A stretch of 64,000 nt of DNA from Thermohalobaculum sp039815685 (GCA_039815685.1 JBCBYV010000002.1:248001-312000); one strand, 5' to 3'; counted from the stretch's first letter, positions 32,567 to 42,022 are shown. Notes: generated from the sequence alone by a model not told the origin. Made by a program: numbers and translations.

Positions 32567-35527
32567 ATGGCCAAGGACGCGACCGAGAACCAGACGCTGC
32601 ACGCAACGAGTTTCCTGCAGGGCGCCAATCAGGTCTATGTCGAACAGCTCTACGCCGCCTGGGTGAAGGATGCGGCCTCGGTCGATCCGAGCTGGGCGGA
32701 CTACTTCGAGAGCCTGCGCGAGAGCCCGGATCAGGTTCGGGAGGAGGCAGCCGGCGCGCCCTGGCAGCGTTCCGACTGGCCGCCGCAGGCCAATGGTGAG
32801 CTCGTCGCCGCGCTCGACGGTCAATGGGACACGATCCCCGACGCCAAAGCGGTAGGCAAGAAGATCGCCGCGAAGGCCAAGGCCGAGGGCAAGCCGATGG
32901 ATGCCGAAGCGGTCCGCCGCGGCGTCCTCGATTCGATCCGGGCCATCATGTACATCCGCAGCTTCCGCAGCCGCGGCCATCTCGGGGCGGATCTCGACCC
33001 CCTGGGACTTGTGGGTCGCAAGGGGCATCCGGAGTTCGATCCGGCCTTCTTCGGCTTCGAACAGAAGGATCTCGACCGGCCGATCTTCATCGACAAGGTG
33101 CTGGGTCTCGAGACCGCGACGATGCGCGAGATCGAGGCGCTGCTGAAGCGGACCTATCAGGGCACCTTCGCGCTCCAGTTCATGCACCTGCAGGACCCCG
33201 AGCCCAAGGCGTGGCTACAGCAGCGGATCGAGGGCTACGGCAAGGAGATCGCCTTCACCAAGCAGGGGCGAAAGGCGATCCTGAACAAGCTCGTCGAGGC
33301 CGAGGGGCTCGAGAAGTTCCTGCACGTCAAATACACCGGCACGAAGCGCTTCGGGCTCGATGGCGGCGAGGCACTGATCCCCGCGATGGAGCAGATCATC
33401 AAGCGGGGCGGCGCGCTCGGCGCGCAGGACGTTGTCATCGGCATGCCCCATCGGGGGCGGCTCAACGTGCTGGCGGCCGTGATGGCCAAGCCCTATCGCG
33501 CGATCTTCAACGAGTTCCAGGGCGGCAGCTTCAAGCCGGAGGAAGTCGAGGGGTCGGGCGATGTGAAGTACCACCTCGGCGCGTCGTCCGACCGTGAGTT
33601 CGACGGGAACAAGGTGCATCTTTCGCTGACCGCGAACCCCAGCCACCTCGAGGCCGTGAACCCAGTTGTGATCGGCAAGGCGCGCGCCAAGCAGGACCAG
33701 ATCGGAGATGGGCGCCACACGGTCATCCCGGTGCTCCTCCATGGCGATGCGGCCTTCGCGGGGCAGGGCGTGGTGGCGGAGTGCTTTGGCCTCTCGGGTC
33801 TCAGGGGACACAAGACCGGCGGCACGATCCATATCGTCGTGAACAACCAGATCGGTTTCACGACCGCACCCCATCACAGCCGGTCCAGCCCCTATCCGAC
33901 CGACATCGCCAAGATGGTCGACTGTCCGATTTTCCATGTGAACGGGGACGACCCGGAGGCGGTGGTGCACGCCGCGAAAGTCGCGACCGAGTTTCGCCAG
34001 AAGTTCGGCCGCGACGTCGTCATCGACATCTTCTGCTATCGCCGCTTCGGCCATAATGAGGGTGACGAGCCGATGTTCACCCAGCCGAAGATGTACAAGG
34101 TGATCAAGCAGCAGAAAACGACGCTGCAGATCTACACCGAACGGCTGGTACGCGACGGCCTGATCGCCGAGGGCGAGGTCGAGGAGATGAAGGCGGGCTT
34201 CCAGAGCTTCCTCAACGAGGAGTTCGAATCCGGCAAGTCCTACAAGCCGAACAAGGCCGACTGGCTCGACGGCCGCTGGCAGGGCTTCGGGCCGGGTGAG
34301 GGCGCCTATCAGCGCGGCCAGACGGCGGTGCAGGAACCGGTGCTCCGCCGTGTCGGCCAAGCGCTGACGAAGCTGCCCGAAGGCTTCAAGCCCCACCGCA
34401 CCATCGCGCGCCTGCTAGAGGCCAAGGCGCAGATGATCGAGACGGGCGAGGGCATCGACTGGGCGACGGCCGAGGCGCTCGCCTTCGGCACGCTGATGAC
34501 CGAGGGCTACAAGGTCCGCATGTCCGGCCAGGACTCGGTGCGCGGCACGTTCTCCCAGCGCCATTGCGGCATCACGGATCAGGAGACCGAGGAGCGGCAC
34601 TTCCCGCTCAATCATCTGGGCGAGGACGCCGCGAGCCTCGAGGTGATCGACTCGATGCTGTCCGAGTATGCCGTGCTCGGCTTCGAGTATGGCTATTCGC
34701 TCTCGGAGCCCAAGGCGCTCACGCTGTGGGAGGCGCAGTTCGGCGACTTCGTGAACGGCGCCCAGATCATGATCGACCAGTTCATCTCGTCGGGCGAGCG
34801 CAAATGGCTGCGCATGTCGGGCCTCGTGATGCTCCTGCCGCATGGCTATGAGGGACAGGGGCCCGAGCACTCCTCCGCGCGGCTCGAGCGGTTCCTGCAG
34901 CTCTCGGCCGAGGACAACTGGATCGTTGCCAACTGCACGACGCCGGCGAACTACTTCCACATCCTGCGGCGCCAGCTCCACCGCTCGTTCCGCAAGCCGC
35001 TCATCATGATGACGCCGAAGAGCCTGCTGCGGCACAAGCGCTGCGTCTCGAAGCTCTCGGAGTTCGCGGAGGGCTCGTCCTTCCACCGCGTCCTCTGGGA
35101 CGACGCGGAGATGGGGTCCTCGGAGACCAAGCTGAAGCCGGATGCCGAGATCGAGCGCGTCGTGCTGTGCTCGGGCAAGGTCTACTACGACCTCCTCGAG
35201 AAGCGCGATGCCGAGGGGCTCGACGACGTCTACATCCTGCGCCTCGAGCAATTCTATCCGTTCCCGGCCCTCAGCCTCACCCGGGAGCTTGCGCGCTTTA
35301 CCAAGGCCGAGGTGATCTGGTGCCAGGAGGAGCCCAAGAACCAGGGCGGCTGGTTCTTCGTCGAGCCGAACATCGAATGGGTGCTCGGCCGGATCGAGAC
35401 GGCGGCGGCCCGGCCGAGCTATGCCGGGCGCGCAGCCTCCGCCTCGCCTGCCACGGGCCTCGCAAGCCAGCACAAGGCCGAGCAGGAGGCGCTGGTCGCG
35501 GCCGCCCTTGGCATCGACGCGGACTGA
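32567..35527 (+). CDS. sucA: 2-oxoglutarate dehydrogenase E1 component
   Basis: A 986-residue thiamine-diphosphate enzyme that decarboxylates 2-oxoglutarate and passes the succinyl group to SucB. The N-terminal segment 'ANQVYVEQLYAAWVKDAASVDPSW' is the E2-binding region; 'VVIGMPHRGRLNVLAAVM' and 'ANPSHLEAVNPVV' line the active site; 'RRFGHNEGDEP' and 'HGDAAFAGQGVVAE' belong to the cofactor domain; the C-terminus has 'PHGYEGQGPEHSSARLERFLQL' and 'CQEEPKNQGGW'. Normal length. The ATG at 32567 with GCGAGG upstream fits the family start. Confidence 0.98.
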   Translation: MAKDATENQTLHATSFLQGANQVYVEQLYAAWVKDAASVDPSWADYFESLRESPDQVREEAAGAPWQRSDWPPQANGELVAALDGQWDTIPDAKAVGKKIAAKAKAEGKPMDAEAVRRGVLDSIRAIMYIRSFRSRGHLGADLDPLGLVGRKGHPEFDPAFFGFEQKDLDRPIFIDKVLGLETATMREIEALLKRTYQGTFALQFMHLQDPEPKAWLQQRIEGYGKEIAFTKQGRKAILNKLVEAEGLEKFLHVKYTGTKRFGLDGGEALIPAMEQIIKRGGALGAQDVVIGMPHRGRLNVLAAVMAKPYRAIFNEFQGGSFKPEEVEGSGDVKYHLGASSDREFDGNKVHLSLTANPSHLEAVNPVVIGKARAKQDQIGDGRHTVIPVLLHGDAAFAGQGVVAECFGLSGLRGHKTGGTIHIVVNNQIGFTTAPHHSRSSPYPTDIAKMVDCPIFHVNGDDPEAVVHAAKVATEFRQKFGRDVVIDIFCYRRFGHNEGDEPMFTQPKMYKVIKQQKTTLQIYTERLVRDGLIAEGEVEEMKAGFQSFLNEEFESGKSYKPNKADWLDGRWQGFGPGEGAYQRGQTAVQEPVLRRVGQALTKLPEGFKPHRTIARLLEAKAQMIETGEGIDWATAEALAFGTLMTEGYKVRMSGQDSVRGTFSQRHCGITDQETEERHFPLNHLGEDAASLEVIDSMLSEYAVLGFEYGYSLSEPKALTLWEAQFGDFVNGAQIMIDQFISSGERKWLRMSGLVMLLPHGYEGQGPEHSSARLERFLQLSAEDNWIVANCTTPANYFHILRRQLHRSFRKPLIMMTPKSLLRHKRCVSKLSEFAEGSSFHRVLWDDAEMGSSETKLKPDAEIERVVLCSGKVYYDLLEKRDAEGLDDVYILRLEQFYPFPALSLTRELARFTKAEVIWCQEEPKNQGGWFFVEPNIEWVLGRIETAAARPSYAGRAASASPATGLASQHKAEQEALVAAALGIDAD

Positions 35528-35579
35528 AGAACAAGAACGTAGCCACTGCCGACCGGCGGGTAGCGACTGGGAGCGGGAC

Positions 35580-37118
35580 ATGACGACTGAGGTGCGGGTG
35601 CCGACGCTGGGCGAGAGCGTGACCGAGGCGACGGTGGCGAGCTGGTTCAAGAAGCCGGGCGAGGTGGTCGCCGCTGACGAGGTCCTGTGCGAGCTCGAGA
35701 CCGACAAGGTCTCGGTCGAGGTGCCGGCGCCCGCTGCCGGCAAGCTCGGCGAGATCACCGCGCATGAGGGTCAGACCGTCGGCGTCGATGCTCTGCTCGC
35801 CACGATCGAGGAGGGCGCAGGCGCGGCTGCCGCGCCCGCTGCAGCAGCGCCGGCCGCTGTTGCAAACGGTGCGGCGACCGCGCCGGCCCCAACTTCTTCC
35901 GCTGGAGGTGAGACCGTGGATGTTCCCGTGCCGACGCTTGGCGAGAGCGTGACCGAAGCGACCGTCAGTACCTGGTTCAAGAAGGCTGGCGAGGCCGTCG
36001 CCGTGGACGAGGTGCTGTGCGAGCTAGAGACGGACAAGGTGGCCGTGGAGGTCCCGGCACCTGCGGCCGGGACGCTTTCGGAGATCGTGGCTGCCGAGGG
36101 TGCGACGGTCGAGCCCGGGGCCGTGATCGCGCGGATCGCGGCGGGCGAAGGGGCCGCCGCAGCCCCCTCCGCCCCCGCCGCAGAAGCGGCACCTGTGGCA
36201 GCGGCCGCGCCCTCGGGCGGTGGACGCCAGGACGTGGAGCACGCCCCCTCGGCCAAGAAGGCCATGGCCGAGGCTGGGTTGAGCCCTGGGGAAGTCGAGG
36301 GCTCGGGGCGCGACGCACGGATCATGAAGGAGGATGTGGCCCGCGCTGCGTCCCAGCCCCGCGCCCAGGCACCCGCACCGGCCGCGCGCGCCCCGGTCCC
36401 GGCCCCGGCGGATGATCAGGCGCGCGAGAAGCGGGTAAAGATGACCCGCCTCCGCCAGACCATCGCCCGCCGGCTGAAGGAGGCCCAGAACACCGCCGCG
36501 ATGCTCACCACCTACAACGAGGTGGACATGAGCGGCGTCATGGAGATCCGGAAGGAGTTCAAGGAGCTCTTCGAGAAGAAGCACGGTGTGAAGCTCGGCT
36601 TCATGTCCTTCTTCGTGAAGGCCTGCACCCATGCGCTGCTCGAGCTGCCGGCGGTCAATGCCGAGATCGACGGTGATGAGATCGTCTACAAGAACTACGC
36701 CCATATCGGCGTGGCTGTCGGCACGCCGAACGGCCTTGTAGTGCCGGTGGTGCGGGACGCGCATGCCATGAGCTTCGCGACCATCGAGAAGACCATCGCC
36801 GAGTACGGCGTGAAGGCGCGGGACGGCAAGCTCTCCATGGCGGAGATGCAGGGCGGCACCTTCACCATCTCGAACGGCGGGGTCTACGGCTCGCTCATGT
36901 CCTCGCCGATCCTGAACCCGCCACAGTCGGCGATCCTCGGCATGCACAAGATTCAGGAGCGGCCGATGGTCATCGGCGGGCAGGTCGTGGTGCGCCCGAT
37001 GATGTATCTCGCGCTCAGCTACGACCACCGCATCATCGACGGCAAGGAAGCGGTGACCTTCCTTGTGCGCGTGAAGGAGAGCCTTGAGGATCCGCGCCGC
37101 CTGCTGATGGACCTCTGA
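35580..37118 (+). CDS. sucB: 2-oxoglutarate dehydrogenase E2 component with two lipoyl domains
   Basis: A 512-residue dihydrolipoyl succinyltransferase. Two nearly identical lipoyl domains are present, each starting 'VPTLGESVTEATV' and carrying the modified lysine in 'ELETDKV' (Lys43 and Lys153), joined by Ala/Pro linkers. A peripheral-subunit-binding domain follows ('APSAKKAMAEAGLSPGEVEG', about 222-255), then the catalytic domain from ~285 with 'SYDHRIIDGKEAV' holding the active-site histidine. Classical E2o proteins have one lipoyl domain. Start ATG at 35580 with GGGAG 6 nt upstream. It follows sucA by 52 bases. Confidence 0.97.
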   Translation: MTTEVRVPTLGESVTEATVASWFKKPGEVVAADEVLCELETDKVSVEVPAPAAGKLGEITAHEGQTVGVDALLATIEEGAGAAAAPAAAAPAAVANGAATAPAPTSSAGGETVDVPVPTLGESVTEATVSTWFKKAGEAVAVDEVLCELETDKVAVEVPAPAAGTLSEIVAAEGATVEPGAVIARIAAGEGAAAAPSAPAAEAAPVAAAAPSGGGRQDVEHAPSAKKAMAEAGLSPGEVEGSGRDARIMKEDVARAASQPRAQAPAPAARAPVPAPADDQAREKRVKMTRLRQTIARRLKEAQNTAAMLTTYNEVDMSGVMEIRKEFKELFEKKHGVKLGFMSFFVKACTHALLELPAVNAEIDGDEIVYKNYAHIGVAVGTPNGLVVPVVRDAHAMSFATIEKTIAEYGVKARDGKLSMAEMQGGTFTISNGGVYGSLMSSPILNPPQSAILGMHKIQERPMVIGGQVVVRPMMYLALSYDHRIIDGKEAVTFLVRVKESLEDPRRLLMDL

Positions 37119-37127
37119 GCCGCGGCG

Positions 37128-37742
37128 ATGGGCCTCGATTTCCTTCTCACCGCGCTCGTGGTCGTGATCGCGCCCGGCACCGGCGTGATCTACACGGTCG
37201 CGACGGGCCTTGCGCAGGGGCGCCGGGCCAGCGTGGCGGCGGCGGCGGGATGCACGCTTGGCATCGTGCCGGGGGCGCTGGCTGCGATGCTGGGGCTCGC
37301 GGCACTCGTCCATGCGAGCGCGCTGCTCTTTCAGGTAATCAAGATCGCCGGGGTGCTCTACCTCCTCTATCTCGCCTGGATGACCCTTTCGGATCGCGGG
37401 CCGCTGAGCTTCGAGGACAAAGCGCCGGGCGCGCGCGGGCTTTGGCAGATCGCGCGGGCGGGGTGCCTCATCAACGTGCTGAACCCCAAGCTCTCGGTCT
37501 TCTTCATGGCCTTCCTGCCGCAGTTCATCGATCCCGCGGCCGGCGCTGTGTGGCTGCAGATGGCGAGCCTGACAGCCGTCTTCATGGGGCTCACCTTCGC
37601 GGTCTTCCTGCTCTACGGCGCCTTCGCGGCCCGGGTGCGTGACGGGCTCCTGCAGCGTCCGGCGATCATGACGTGGCTGCGCCGGACCGTTGCCGCTGCC
37701 TTTGCCGGCTTCGGCATCCGCCTCGCCTTAGCGGAGCGCTGA
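37128..37742 (+). CDS. LysE/RhtB-family exporter
   Basis: A 204-residue membrane protein with about six helices. 'LVVVIAPGTGVIYTVATGLAQGRRASVAAAAG' and 'LLYLAWMTLSD' followed by 'GCLINVLNPKLSVFFMAFLPQFID' are the LysE-family signature. These proteins export amino acids or derivatives; the substrate is not evident. Lies 9 bases after sucB, so it is probably co-transcribed with the 2-oxoglutarate dehydrogenase genes, a common arrangement of insertion in this operon. Confidence 0.88.
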   Translation: MGLDFLLTALVVVIAPGTGVIYTVATGLAQGRRASVAAAAGCTLGIVPGALAAMLGLAALVHASALLFQVIKIAGVLYLLYLAWMTLSDRGPLSFEDKAPGARGLWQIARAGCLINVLNPKLSVFFMAFLPQFIDPAAGAVWLQMASLTAVFMGLTFAVFLLYGAFAARVRDGLLQRPAIMTWLRRTVAAAFAGFGIRLALAER

Positions 37743-38168
37743 ATGATCTTCGAGCTGCAGGTCTTGGGGCTCGCGGTCATCTGGGCGGTGGTGCAGCTCA
37801 TGCTGTTCGCCGTGCCCGCAAATCTTGAGATCGGGTCCAGCTGGCTGGCAGGACCGCGGGACGAGCCGCCCGCGCAGTGGATGTCCACCAAGACCGCGCG
37901 GCTGCAGCGTGCCTTTCTCAACCATATCGAGGGGCTGGTGCTGCACACGGCGGCCACGGTGGTCGTCGTGGCGGGCGGCGTCACCTCGCCCCTCACCGCC
38001 TGGGGCGCCGGGATCTATCTCGCAGCACGCATCGCCTATGTGCCCTGCTATTGGATGGGGCTGCCCTGGATCCGGTCGGGTGTCTGGGCGGTCGGTCTCC
38101 TCGGCACCCTCATCATGCTTGGTGCGGGCCTTGTCGGCGCCTGGGTCGGAGGACTGCCGGAGGGATGA
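37743..38168 (+). CDS. MAPEG family membrane protein
   Basis: A 141-residue protein with four membrane helices. 'ERALRA-like' helix content 'TARLQRAFLNHIEGLVLHTAATVVVV' and 'IYLAARIAYVPCYWMGLPWIRSGVW' match the MAPEG (eicosanoid/glutathione metabolism) fold common in bacteria. Bacterial members are of uncertain role. It begins directly after the stop of the LysE gene. Confidence 0.85.
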   Translation: MIFELQVLGLAVIWAVVQLMLFAVPANLEIGSSWLAGPRDEPPAQWMSTKTARLQRAFLNHIEGLVLHTAATVVVVAGGVTSPLTAWGAGIYLAARIAYVPCYWMGLPWIRSGVWAVGLLGTLIMLGAGLVGAWVGGLPEG

Positions 38169-38255
38169 AAGCGCGGTGTTGCGCGTCGGACGGTGTAACT
38201 GGGCGCACTATGGCGTCGCATGCCCTGCCATCACCGGCCGAGAGGGAGAACACCC

Positions 38256-38801
38256 GTGCACACGATTTACCGCTTTGCAGGCATCAATCGCGCTGTTGAG
38301 GCGCTGGCGGATCTCTCCCGCAGCCGCTTCCAGGCCCTGCCGCATCCGACGGACATCGCGAAGACGATCGGTCGGCTCGTTGTGGCGGGCATGCGCTGGG
38401 TCGCAGCTTACAGCACGCCGAAATGCGACCGGCTGGACCGGCGGATCATCGAAATGGTGCTGGTGTTCCAGGCCGCCTGTTTCGTCTTGCTGGGGCTCGT
38501 CGCGCCCTTCGGTGGGTTCGGCCTGCCGCCCGAGATCGCGCTCTTCCTGCTGGTCCAGGCCGGCTGGGTCGTGCTGGTGCTCGAGGCCGTGCGGGACGGA
38601 CGCAGCTTCCTTGCGACCTGTGCCTATGTGCCGCTCGTCGGCGTGACCTTCGTCGAGGCGCTCCGCTTTGGCGGCTTTGCGGGTCTGGTCTTTGCCGCGG
38701 AAGCGGGACTCAGCGTGATCGCCGTCTACTTCCTAGCGACGCTGCCGGGCCGCCTCGCCCGCCGCGCGAAGACACAGGACGTGACAAAGGGCTCTGCCTA
38801 G
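38256..38801 (+). CDS. Membrane protein of unknown family between MAPEG and lpd
   Basis: About 181 residues with four probable membrane helices in the C-terminal two-thirds (for example 'IIEMVLVFQAACFVLLGLVAPF' and 'EIALFLLVQAGWVVLVLEAV') and a basic tail. No known domain recognised. The GTG at 38256, with AGAGGGAG 7 nt upstream, is preferred over the ATG-like upstream codon. In this group one or two small membrane-protein genes between sucB and lpd are usual, so it is probably real but not specifically part of the complex. Confidence 0.65.
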   Translation: MHTIYRFAGINRAVEALADLSRSRFQALPHPTDIAKTIGRLVVAGMRWVAAYSTPKCDRLDRRIIEMVLVFQAACFVLLGLVAPFGGFGLPPEIALFLLVQAGWVVLVLEAVRDGRSFLATCAYVPLVGVTFVEALRFGGFAGLVFAAEAGLSVIAVYFLATLPGRLARRAKTQDVTKGSA

Positions 38802-38884
38802 CGGGTTGTCATCCGGGGTCCGCATGGTGGATGCATGTTCCATGACGAGCGGGCGCAGGTCCCGGACGGCAAAGGAGCGGAGCG

Positions 38885-40270
38885 ATGGCGGATTACGACG
38901 TGGTGGTGATCGGGGGTGGCCCCGGGGGCTATGTCTGCGCCATCCGGGCGGCACAGCGGGGTCTGAAGGTGGCTTGCGTCGAAGGGCGCGGCACGCTCGG
39001 CGGCACCTGCCTCAATGTCGGCTGCATTCCCTCCAAGGCCCTCCTGCACGCCTCGGAATTGGTGCACGAGGCGGAGGGCAACTTCGCCACAATGGGTATC
39101 CGCGCGAAATCCATCGAAGTCGATGTGCCCCAGATGCTGACCTACAAGCAGAGCGCCATCGACGCGAACACCCAAGGGATCGAGTTCCTCTTCAAGAAGA
39201 ACAAGGTCGAATACGTGAAGGGCTGGGGCGAGATCGTCAGCGCCGGCCAGGTGAAGGTGGGCGACCGGGTGCTGGAGACGAAGAACATCGTCATCGCCAC
39301 CGGGTCGGAGCCCGCCTCGCTCAAGGGGGTCGAGGTCGATGAGAAGCGGATCGTGACCTCCACGGGCGCGCTGGAGCTCGAAAGCGTGCCGAAGCGGCTG
39401 GTGGTCATCGGTGGCGGTGTGATCGGCCTCGAACTCGGCTCCGTCTGGCGACGTCTGGGCGCGGAGGTGACCGTGGTCGAGTTCCTCGACCACATCATCC
39501 CCGGCAGCGATGCGGAGGTGCAGCGGCAGTTCCAGAGGATCCTGACGAAGCAGGGCATCAACTTCGTCCTTGGCGCTGCGGTGCAGGGCGTGGACAAGGG
39601 AAACGCGCTGACCGTCCACTATAAGACCCGCAAGGACGAGGCGGATCATGAGATCGAGGCGGATATCGTGCTGCTCGCAACAGGGCGGCGTCCCTATACC
39701 GCCGGCCTGGGGCTCGACCGGGCGGGCGTCGAGGTGACGGAGCGCGGGCAGGTGAATACCGACCATCGCCTCTCCACCAACGTGCCCGGCATCTGGGCCA
39801 TCGGCGATGTGGTGGCGGGGCCGATGTTGGCGCACAAGGCCGAAGACGAAGGCGTGGCGGTGGCGGATAACATCGCTGGCAAGCATGGCCATGTGAACTA
39901 TGCCGTCATTCCGGGCGTGATCTACACCGCGCCCGAAGTCGCGAATGTCGGCATGACCGAGGAGCAGCTGAAGGCCGAAGGCCGCGCCTACAAGGCCGGC
40001 AAGTTCCCCTTCCTCGCCAACGGACGCGCCAAGGCCAATCTCGTGGCGGACGGCTTCGTGAAGATCCTGGCGGACAAGGAGACGGACCGGATCCTCGGCG
40101 CGCATATCATTGGCCCGGGTGCCGGTGACCTCATCCACGAGGTGTGCATGGCGATGGAGTTCGGCGCCGCGGCAGAGGATCTGGCCATGACCTGCCACGC
40201 CCACCCAACCTATTCCGAGGCCGTGCGCGAAGCCGCCCTCGCCTGCGGTGTCGGCGCCATCCACGCCTGA
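38885..40270 (+). CDS. lpd: Dihydrolipoyl dehydrogenase (E3)
   Basis: A 461-residue flavoprotein that reoxidises the dihydrolipoyl groups of SucB with NAD. FAD site 'VVVIGGGPGGYVCAIRAAQ', the redox disulfide Cys42/Cys47 in 'GTCLNVGCIPSK', NAD site 'VVIGGGVIGLELGSVW', 'WAIGDVVAGPMLAHKAEDEG', and the C-terminal active-site base in 'TCHAHPTYSEAV'. Complete and normal length. AAAGGAG precedes the ATG. Confidence 0.98.
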   Translation: MADYDVVVIGGGPGGYVCAIRAAQRGLKVACVEGRGTLGGTCLNVGCIPSKALLHASELVHEAEGNFATMGIRAKSIEVDVPQMLTYKQSAIDANTQGIEFLFKKNKVEYVKGWGEIVSAGQVKVGDRVLETKNIVIATGSEPASLKGVEVDEKRIVTSTGALELESVPKRLVVIGGGVIGLELGSVWRRLGAEVTVVEFLDHIIPGSDAEVQRQFQRILTKQGINFVLGAAVQGVDKGNALTVHYKTRKDEADHEIEADIVLLATGRRPYTAGLGLDRAGVEVTERGQVNTDHRLSTNVPGIWAIGDVVAGPMLAHKAEDEGVAVADNIAGKHGHVNYAVIPGVIYTAPEVANVGMTEEQLKAEGRAYKAGKFPFLANGRAKANLVADGFVKILADKETDRILGAHIIGPGAGDLIHEVCMAMEFGAAAEDLAMTCHAHPTYSEAVREAALACGVGAIHA

Positions 40271-40464
40271 TTGGCCCGATCCTGGGAATCGTCCGGTTCT
40301 TGCTGTGAGAGAGCGATCCCCTGCGATGTTGGGGGTCGAGAGCGCAACGCTCAGTGCTCCAGCCGCGTCTGACCCGTCTCCGTTGCAGATTAGGGCGTGC
40401 GATCGGGCTGCTTCCGCCGCCATTCGTTCTAGCTTGCGGCGCCGCGCATAATCGGGAGGGCAAG

Positions 40465-40998
40465 ATGACCAGGCTGCTCGGGATTTCAGGTTCGCTCCGG
40501 CGGGAAAGCTTCAACACCAAGCTCGTGCACGAGGCTTTCCGCCAGTTCGGCGACTGCGAGGCGATGCTCGCGGATCTAAACCTGCCGCTCTACAATCAGG
40601 ATGTCGAGGAAGCGGGCATGCCCGCCCAGGTGTTGGCGCTCAAGGATCAGGTCGAAGCGGCGGATGCGCTGATCATTGCAACGCCCGAGTACAACAAGAA
40701 CCCGCCGGGCGTGCTGAAGAATGCGCTCGACTGGCTGAGCCGCTTCAGGCCGATGCCCACGGTCGGCAAGCCGACGGTCGTGCTCTCGGCGACGGCGGGC
40801 GGCGCTGGCGGGCAGCGGGCGCAATCGGCACTCTACCTCATGCTCGTGCCATTCGACGTCGATCTGCTCGCGAACCCCGAGGTCTTTGTCGGTGCGGCCC
40901 ACACGAAGTTCGCCGATGACGGCGCGCTGTCGGACGATGCGACGGCGGATTTTCTGAAGAAGAAGATGCAGGTCTTGCGCGATCGATTGACGTCCTGA
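40465..40998 (+). CDS. NADPH-dependent FMN reductase family protein
   Basis: A 177-residue flavodoxin-fold protein. 'MTRLLGISGSLRRESFNTKL' is the FMN phosphate loop and 'ATPEYNKNPPGVLKNALDWLSR' the second FMN contact, both diagnostic of the NADPH-dependent FMN reductase/quinone reductase group (ChrR, ArsH, EmoB relatives). GGGAGGG lies 4 nt before the ATG. About 190 bases of spacer separate it from lpd, so it may have its own promoter. Substrate unknown. Confidence 0.9.
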   Translation: MTRLLGISGSLRRESFNTKLVHEAFRQFGDCEAMLADLNLPLYNQDVEEAGMPAQVLALKDQVEAADALIIATPEYNKNPPGVLKNALDWLSRFRPMPTVGKPTVVLSATAGGAGGQRAQSALYLMLVPFDVDLLANPEVFVGAAHTKFADDGALSDDATADFLKKKMQVLRDRLTS

Positions 40999-41018
40999 GC
41001 GTCGGGCCAGGTGCGCCG

Positions 41019-41062
41019 CAAAATCGTTCAACGATTTTGGCAAGAGAATTGGAATTCTCTTG
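41019..41062. repeat. Double-palindrome intergenic element, copy 2
   Basis: Two adjacent palindromes between converging genes: CAAAATCGTT/AACGATTTTG (41019-41039) and CAAGAGAATT/AATTCTCTTG around GG (41041-41062). The arrangement (two AT-rich stems of 10-11 bases next to each other, each with a two-base or smaller centre) matches the element at 3451-3494. Between two 3' ends it can act as a two-way terminator. Confidence 0.75.
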
Positions 41063-41092
41063 GCCCGGCGCTGAGCGGCAAAGGTTGGTTGT

Positions 41093-42022
41093 TCAGACAG
41101 CGCGGGGATGGGCGGCGGCCACCGCTGCCGCGAGGCTCGCTTCGTCGACGCCCGTGTAGACCTGCGTCGTGCTGAGCGCGCGGTGGCCCAGAAGCTTCTG
41201 AATTGTCCTGAGATCGCCACCCGCCGCAAGGAGCTGTGTTGCGAAGGCGTGGCGGAGCGCGTGCGGCGTTGCAGTCTTTGGCATGCCGAGCGCGTGGCGC
41301 GCCTCAGCCATGGCGGCGGCCACGGCCTCGCGGCGGAGAGGTCCGCCGCGGGTTGCGCGGAAGAGCGAGTCTTCCGGCGTGGAGGGATGGGGGCAGAGGG
41401 CGCGATAGCGCTCGACCGCCTCCGCCGCCACGGGCAGCACCGGGACCTGGCGGCGCCGGGCGCCCTTGCCTGTCACTTCCAGCGTCTCGCTGAGTGGCGC
41501 CTGGGCTTCGCGCAGTCCTAGGGCTTCGGAAATGCGCAGGCCCGCGGCCCAGAGGAGGGTCAGAACGGCGACGTCGCGCGCCATCTCCCAGGGCCGCCGG
41601 TCGCCGCTGCCGATGAAATCGAGCACGGCGTGTCCCTCCTCGACGCTGACCGGGCGGGGGGCGGAGCGGGCATGTTTGGGCGTCCCGATCGTCAGGAGTG
41701 CTGGGCATTGCAGCCCGTGCGTGTCCTCGAGCCAGGCGAAGAAGCCGCGCACCGCCGAGAGGTCGCGGCCAAGGGCGCGGGCGGAGAGCCCCCGTCTACG
41801 CTCTCCCGCCATCCAGGCGCGGAAGTCAGTGACCGTCAGCGCCGCAAGGCCGGCGGGGGTGGGTGGCTCGCCCGTGTGCTGCGCCATGAACCAGAGGAAG
41901 CGGCGCAGGGCCGGGGCGTAGGCCTCGAGCGTCAGCGCCCCCCGGCCCCGGGTCGCCCCGAGATGCTCGAGCCATCGGCCGATGAGCGCCGCCATCGCCT
42001 CCGGCAGGGCCGGGGCGCTCAC
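41093..42022 (-). CDS. xerC: Tyrosine recombinase XerC
   Basis: A 309-residue site-specific recombinase that resolves chromosome dimers with XerD at dif. Catalytic residues: Arg in 'AAGLRISEALGL', His and Arg in 'PHALRHAFATQLLA', His in 'LLGHRALSTTQVYTGVD' and the nucleophile Tyr in the last. The N-terminal core-binding domain ('LEAYAPALRRFLWFM') is intact. The start overlaps the DUF484 stop by four bases. Housekeeping rather than phage, given the context. Confidence 0.95.
   Translation of the reverse strand: MSAPALPEAMAALIGRWLEHLGATRGRGALTLEAYAPALRRFLWFMAQHTGEPPTPAGLAALTVTDFRAWMAGERRRGLSARALGRDLSAVRGFFAWLEDTHGLQCPALLTIGTPKHARSAPRPVSVEEGHAVLDFIGSGDRRPWEMARDVAVLTLLWAAGLRISEALGLREAQAPLSETLEVTGKGARRRQVPVLPVAAEAVERYRALCPHPSTPEDSLFRATRGGPLRREAVAAAMAEARHALGMPKTATPHALRHAFATQLLAAGGDLRTIQKLLGHRALSTTQVYTGVDEASLAAAVAAAHPRAV

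Noticed and set aside
35580..37118. Pyruvate dehydrogenase E2 instead of SucB
   Set aside because: Two lipoyl domains occur in PDH E2, but the gene follows sucA directly, and the 'VPTLGESVTEATV' start and 'SYDHRIIDGKEAV' active site are typical of the succinyltransferase.
41093..42022. Phage or integron integrase
   Set aside because: Neighbours DUF484, transaldolase and priA mark it as chromosomal xerC; no att sites or phage genes nearby.
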